Of a DNA stretch of 64,000 nucleotides, positions 60,457 to 64,000 are shown piece after piece. The notes beneath the pieces are model-generated. The model ran no database searches. It was given only the letters and a program-made list of their open reading frames with translations, and was not told the DNA's origin. A program made the translations under genes and the position numbers. How positions within the stretch are numbered: position 1 is the stretch's first letter; every line of letters starts with the position of its first letter. Origin of the DNA: Bacillota bacterium (GTDB taxonomy: Bacteria > Bacillota > UBA4882 > UBA8346); NCBI GenBank assembly GCA_023402395.1, contig JAEYGI010000040.1, positions 1,081,115 through 1,145,114 of the forward strand, written 5' to 3'.

Positions 60457-60483
60457 AAACAAAAGAGACCGTCTGGTCTCTTT
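60457..60483 (-). terminator. Intrinsic terminator of tRNA-Asn
   Basis: A perfect 9-bp stem AAAGAGACC / GGTCTCTTT (60462-60470 with 60475-60483) with a 4-base loop, followed on the minus strand by TGTTTTATC. Confidence 0.85.
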
Positions 60484-60498
60484 ACTTGCTTTTAAAAA

Positions 60499-60573
60499 TG
60501 GCTCCCCGAGTTGGATTCGAACCAACAACCACCCGGTTAACAGCCGGGTGCTCTACCGTTGAGCTATCGAGGA
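60499..60573 (-). tRNA. tRNA-Asn (GTT anticodon)
   Basis: The minus strand folds as a tRNA of 75 bases including an encoded CCA. The acceptor TCCTCGA pairs with TCGGGGA, the anticodon loop is CTGTTAA with anticodon GTT on a CCCGG/CCGGG stem, and the T arm has GGTTCGAATCC. It stands alone with its own promoter and terminator. The organism also has gatCAB, so Asn-tRNA may be made by amidation. Confidence 0.96.
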
Positions 60574-60597
60574 GTGTCTATCGCTTCGACGCTTTAT

Positions 60598-60627
60598 ATC
60601 TTAACACAGGATGAATAGAATAGTCAA
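60598..60627 (-). promoter_or_regulatory. Sigma-A type promoter of tRNA-Asn
   Basis: On the minus strand TTGACT (60622-60627) is followed after 18 bases by TAAGAT (60598-60603), 25 bases upstream of the mature tRNA 5' end. Confidence 0.65.
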
Positions 60628-60706
60628 CCCTAATCTTCAAGGTTTTTTCTGGTATTTATGCTAAAATCTTTTTCTGGGTTCCGCCAAAAGCCGGAAGGCC
60701 GGCGAT

Positions 60707-63706
60707 TCAGAAATTCAACCGGTACAGCCCTCGGTCCGCCAGAAATGAGAACCTTCCATTGGCTACCTCGGACGGTTCGGTTGTTATCCAGTGGCCGTTT
60801 TCGAAAAACTGCAAGGATTTCACTTTCTTCCCGGTAAAGTGCAGTAAGACCGTATTTCCGGAATCATTTTTCACTTCAATCGAATCCGGCCTAGGCGAGA
60901 CATGGATGATGCCCAGATCATTGGTTGGCCCTGCGGTAAGATCCTCAATCTCGAAGCGCCAGCCTTGGGCCTTCAGAAAACTGCCATGCGCCATGAAGAA
61001 TTCCGTAGCAACCCCGTTGGTCTTTCGTGCCCAGGCTATTCCGGCATTAGTCTCTATAGGGCCGACTTTCACTGAAACCGGTTTGCCGCCGGAAACTGTT
61101 TTGGCCAAGCCGTAATATAAGAGATCATCACTGTGACGGCTGGTCAGCCGATAGGCCGCTATTTTGGAAGAAGTAAGTGGTTCTTTGACCAAAACTTTCA
61201 CCGCTTCGGGAGCGATCTGGTATTTAAAGTCGCCGGCGGCGGGAACCAAAATCGAATCAAAGCTGATATCCTGGCCGGGTTTACGGATGATCAGCGCCGG
61301 AACTTCTTCAGCGCTTGGCACATCGCCAACCGGAGCCGCGACCTTGCCAGTCCCGGTAATGATTTGGCTTTCATCCTCGCTCAGATGATGGAGATCAAGA
61401 CGGCCGGAATTCGCTTCCCAGGACACGGTAAAGCTCCCCTTGGTTTGAACCGTTTTGGGCTCTTTCAGATATTGATAGCCATCGCCCTGTTTCAATGTAA
61501 CCGGACTCCAACTGAAATCAGACTGGAATTTCCCGATATTATGCCAAACCCAGTCCGCAGTATGGCTGGTATCGGAATGGATTTGAAACAGATCGAAGAG
61601 ATACCAGTCGGTCATGAGAACCATTCGATCCAGCATCGAACCGGGGTAGGAGCGGCTGTCCTGCATCCGGGCCATTTGGACCACCGGACCGTCGGCAAAA
61701 GCGGCCAATCTGGCCTGGACCGAGTATTGCTGCGTCTTTTCATTCAGAACCACGGTATTGTGCGCCAGAGTTACTTTGAACCATCCGGTATGAAGCGGGT
61801 CGAGATATTTGACCGATCCCGGATCGGGGGCCAAGACCCGGCCATTAGCGTAATAAAGCAAGCTTAATTTGTCATAATGGCTGTGGCCGCCCGCATACGG
61901 CATGCCGTTGAGAACCAAATAATTGTCGACCTTACCGTTCTGACCGCTTCGCAATATCGCCTGACCGCTGGCTAAATACTGGCTTTTAAGCGGCGGTAGC
62001 TTTACATCGGGAAGCTCGGGCACGCCGTAAAGAAGCGCGTCAATGGAATTGCGCGACGAACCTTTTAAAATCGGAACAATGTAGGGATCTCGGCTATGCC
62101 TGTAAGCGGATTCAAATAACACCGCCCGGTCATCTTCGGTCAGGGTAACCACCCGCCCGTCATTGATGGTCGGCAGATTCCCCGACGGATCGCTGTAGAT
62201 AATCGGAAAAGTGTAAATCGAGCGGTAGGCTGCATTCTCATACAGGTTAAATCCGCTATGCACGGCGGCTTCCGCCAAATCCTTCAGGCAGCGCATCGCG
62301 TAATAATGATAATGGCCGGTGCTTTCATACCAAAAGCCATCCGGAGTGATGCTCTGCTCCATCTGGAACAAAAATCCGGAGTCGGGTTTATAAAGCGCGT
62401 GCCGGATGTATTTGGGGTCTTTCAATAGAAAGCCGATGACGCCGATACCAGAGTTATACCAGGCTTGATGATTATGGCGGCCTTCATTGTTAGCGAGCAG
62501 CAACTCGGCAACCGGACGAAAGATTTTGTTTTCAATCTCATCCCGTTCGGCGAGGGTGAAACGCTGATAGAGCAGATCATAGGCCCAAGCCAGCGGGATG
62601 ACCCATTGCGCTTCGTTGATGCCTTGCGGAGTGACTCTTCCTCCAGCGCTAGCTTTCTTTCCGATATTTCCATCTTTATCATGCAGTTCATAGGTTGGAT
62701 ATTTCTGGGTGTAACCACGGATGATGGACTCGGATTTCTTGGCATAGGCTTCGTTACCGTCCAACCAATACATCAGCGCCAATGTTCGGGAGGCGCGAGC
62801 CAAATCGTAGTGCTGCTCGGTAATCTCGTACTCCTCCCCGCCGGCATGATAATAGCCTCCGCCGGTATCTGGAAGTTTTATTTCCCGAGTCATCCAACGG
62901 TCAGCGTCCAGTTTCAGTTCTTCATATGCCTGCTGTGCCCACGGATACTTGCCAATCTTCTCTTTGGCTTCTTTCAGCTCGGATGCGTTTACCAATAGCC
63001 CGGGACGTTCGTTAACCTTGAATTCGACCGGTATCTCATTCAAGGTCTCGCCCAGCAGTGATTCGACGCTAAGTTGCATCCGATCAAAATATAGCACGGT
63101 ATCGGGCAACGGGGTATGCCCCCAGGCCGAAGAGGCAATCTTCAGGTAATCGATTTTATGCCATCCCACCGGACTACGATTAGGCGCGAAATCTTTGAAG
63201 GAAAACTCGACCAGCTTCCAACCTTTCCAGTTGATAATCAATTCTTTCTTATAATAATCGTCGTCTTTGGTCTTGGGATCTTCCGAATAGGGAACAAATT
63301 CGATTCCCGCCTTATTGGCGGTCTCTGAATAAATCCACATTGACAAGTAGTTATATTTGCTCCAATCGTGAGGAATCTTCCAAGCGGCGATTCGATTATT
63401 GATGATCGTGTTCTCCCATTTTCCTGAAGTCTTTCCTTGTTTAGTGTATTGGGTATCTGGAATAAATCCAGAAGTTGTTTTGCAGAATTCTCCGTCATGC
63501 CCCCAATGAAAATCGCCTACATTGATATATCCTTCAGGTGTCGTGGAACCAGCCGGAAGCCTCTGGGTTTGTGCCTGATCATAGCCGATCCATAAATTTT
63601 CTCCGGATTCAAAGTCGCTGATGAGCAGCACTTCATTCTCGGCTGCCACTTGTAAGTTAAATCCAAATAAAAGGATAAGTGTCATTAAAAATAAAATGTG
63701 CTTCAT
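60707..63706 (-). CDS. Large secreted heparinase II/III-type polysaccharide lyase
   Basis: The 999-residue protein has a signal peptide (ILFLMTLILLFGFNLQVAAE), a sugar-binding-like beta domain (about 25-215, ending LYFDRMQLSVES), then an all-alpha lyase domain (about 225-560; NNEGRHNHQAWYNSG, WYESTGHYHYYAMRCLKDLA, PTINDGR) and a heparinase II/III C-terminal beta domain (NGMPYAGGHSHYDKLSLLYY, APDPGS, HNTVVLNEKTQ). The conserved His/Tyr residues of the lyase core are present. It would cut an acidic polysaccharide outside the cell; the exact substrate is unknown. The GGAAGGTGG ribosome site is 7 bases before the ATG. It stands alone between tRNA-Asn and the rRNA operon. Confidence 0.88.
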   Translation of the reverse strand: MKHILFLMTLILLFGFNLQVAAENEVLLISDFESGENLWIGYDQAQTQRLPAGSTTPEGYINVGDFHWGHDGEFCKTTSGFIPDTQYTKQGKTSGKWENTIINNRIAAWKIPHDWSKYNYLSMWIYSETANKAGIEFVPYSEDPKTKDDDYYKKELIINWKGWKLVEFSFKDFAPNRSPVGWHKIDYLKIASSAWGHTPLPDTVLYFDRMQLSVESLLGETLNEIPVEFKVNERPGLLVNASELKEAKEKIGKYPWAQQAYEELKLDADRWMTREIKLPDTGGGYYHAGGEEYEITEQHYDLARASRTLALMYWLDGNEAYAKKSESIIRGYTQKYPTYELHDKDGNIGKKASAGGRVTPQGINEAQWVIPLAWAYDLLYQRFTLAERDEIENKIFRPVAELLLANNEGRHNHQAWYNSGIGVIGFLLKDPKYIRHALYKPDSGFLFQMEQSITPDGFWYESTGHYHYYAMRCLKDLAEAAVHSGFNLYENAAYRSIYTFPIIYSDPSGNLPTINDGRVVTLTEDDRAVLFESAYRHSRDPYIVPILKGSSRNSIDALLYGVPELPDVKLPPLKSQYLASGQAILRSGQNGKVDNYLVLNGMPYAGGHSHYDKLSLLYYANGRVLAPDPGSVKYLDPLHTGWFKVTLAHNTVVLNEKTQQYSVQARLAAFADGPVVQMARMQDSRSYPGSMLDRMVLMTDWYLFDLFQIHSDTSHTADWVWHNIGKFQSDFSWSPVTLKQGDGYQYLKEPKTVQTKGSFTVSWEANSGRLDLHHLSEDESQIITGTGKVAAPVGDVPSAEEVPALIIRKPGQDISFDSILVPAAGDFKYQIAPEAVKVLVKEPLTSSKIAAYRLTSRHSDDLLYYGLAKTVSGGKPVSVKVGPIETNAGIAWARKTNGVATEFFMAHGSFLKAQGWRFEIEDLTAGPTNDLGIIHVSPRPDSIEVKNDSGNTVLLHFTGKKVKSLQFFENGHWITTEPSEVANGRFSFLADRGLYRLNF

Positions 63707-63887
63707 TCGATAGCCACCTTCCAGGTTAATCTAAATAAATTTTACATTATCTTAATCAACCTGTATTGATTTTCATTATGGACTAAACGAATGATATATA
63801 GCATATTTTCCGACTCAGCTATTTACTCTAATAGAGAAAGCCCTTCTTTCAGCCAAAACCTCACTGTCCAAGAAATATCTACACAAA

Positions 63888-63928
63888 CTAAAAAAAAGAA
63901 AGCCCGGTTAATAACCGGGCTTTCTTTT
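63888..63928 (-). terminator. Intrinsic terminator of the rRNA operon
   Basis: A 16-bp stem (63894-63909 with 63913-63928), GC-rich at the top, followed on the minus strand by a T-run (63890-63897, partly paired). It lies just beyond the 5S rRNA 3' end. Confidence 0.92.
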
Positions 63929-63937
63929 TAAAAGATA

Positions 63938-64000
63938 GCTCCTGGCAATGACCTACTCTCCCAGCCGGTTACCCGACAAGTACCATCAGCGCGGAGGGGC
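63938..64000 (-). rRNA. rrf: 5S rRNA, 3' part, cut by window edge
   Basis: The minus strand ends in GGGAGAGTAGGTCATTGCC, preceded by GATGGTACTTGTCGGG, the conserved 3' half of 5S rRNA. The 5' half and the 23S and 16S genes should lie to the right of the window. The 3' boundary is approximate. Confidence 0.92.

Overview
The window reads as chromosome of an endospore-forming, probably diderm member of the Bacillota (Firmicutes), in the range of the Limnochordia/Hydrogenispora or Halanaerobiales-type lineages. Sporulation is shown directly by a germination protease (gpr), a complete GerA-type germinant receptor operon with a sigma-G-like promoter, and a CwlD-type cortex amidase. An outer membrane is suggested by a signal-peptide-bearing beta-barrel protein ending in Phe (48.6 kb), a CsgG-family secreted protein, and a CsaB-type pyruvyl transferase next to other surface-glycan genes. 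I cannot name a species. Genes are mostly on the minus strand. The plus-strand genes are the 8.2 kb sugar isomerase, csgG-like, rpsT, menG, the S8 protease and the beta-barrel protein. No transposase, integrase, phage gene or CRISPR array was seen.

Layout: 1-4.5 kb is a heat-shock operon (CIRCE-hrcA-chaperonin-grpE-dnaK, dnaK cut by the window edge) in which the chaperonin is archaeal-like (group III). 4.6-8 kb holds a frameshifted Nudix gene, nudC, a YbjQ-family gene and hemW. 8.1-16.9 kb holds a sugar isomerase with a structured leader, lepA, a lysE-murJ operon, gpr, a csgG-like gene and rpsT. 16.9-20.3 kb is a short his operon (hisDBHF). 20.4-24.7 kb is the ger operon. 25-27 kb has an orphan TctC-type binding protein and a divergent sugar-nucleotidyltransferase. 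27.6-30 kb is a soluble histidine kinase with a single-domain response regulator. 30.1-40.2 kb is one long co-directional run: ligA-gatCAB-DUF4330-O-antigen-ligase-like-csaB-tagA-yitT. 40.4-44.4 kb has a GNAT acetyltransferase, paaK, a sodium/solute symporter and a 51-aa ORF upstream of it. 44.6-49.2 kb has menG, a lipoprotein, an S8 protease, cwlD and the beta-barrel protein. 49.3-52.9 kb is a heterodimeric ABC exporter. 53-60.1 kb is an M48 protease, then an operon of folD, a corrinoid methyltransferase, DUF1638 and an EndoQ-UvrD fusion. 60.2-64 kb has a 42-bp tandem repeat, tRNA-Asn, a large secreted heparinase II/III-type lyase, and the 3' end of a 5S rRNA from an rRNA operon lying beyond the right edge.

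The most notable items are the group III chaperonin in the CIRCE-controlled operon, the one-polypeptide EndoQ-like nuclease plus UvrD helicase sharing an operon with one-carbon genes, and several unexplained intergenic repeat families: the 42-bp tandem array with a diverged flanking copy 46 kb away, two GGAAA/TTTCC-rich clusters, and a CCAATTGTC-rich cluster. TTG start codons with well-placed ribosome binding sites recur (hemW, lepA, rpsT, csaB).
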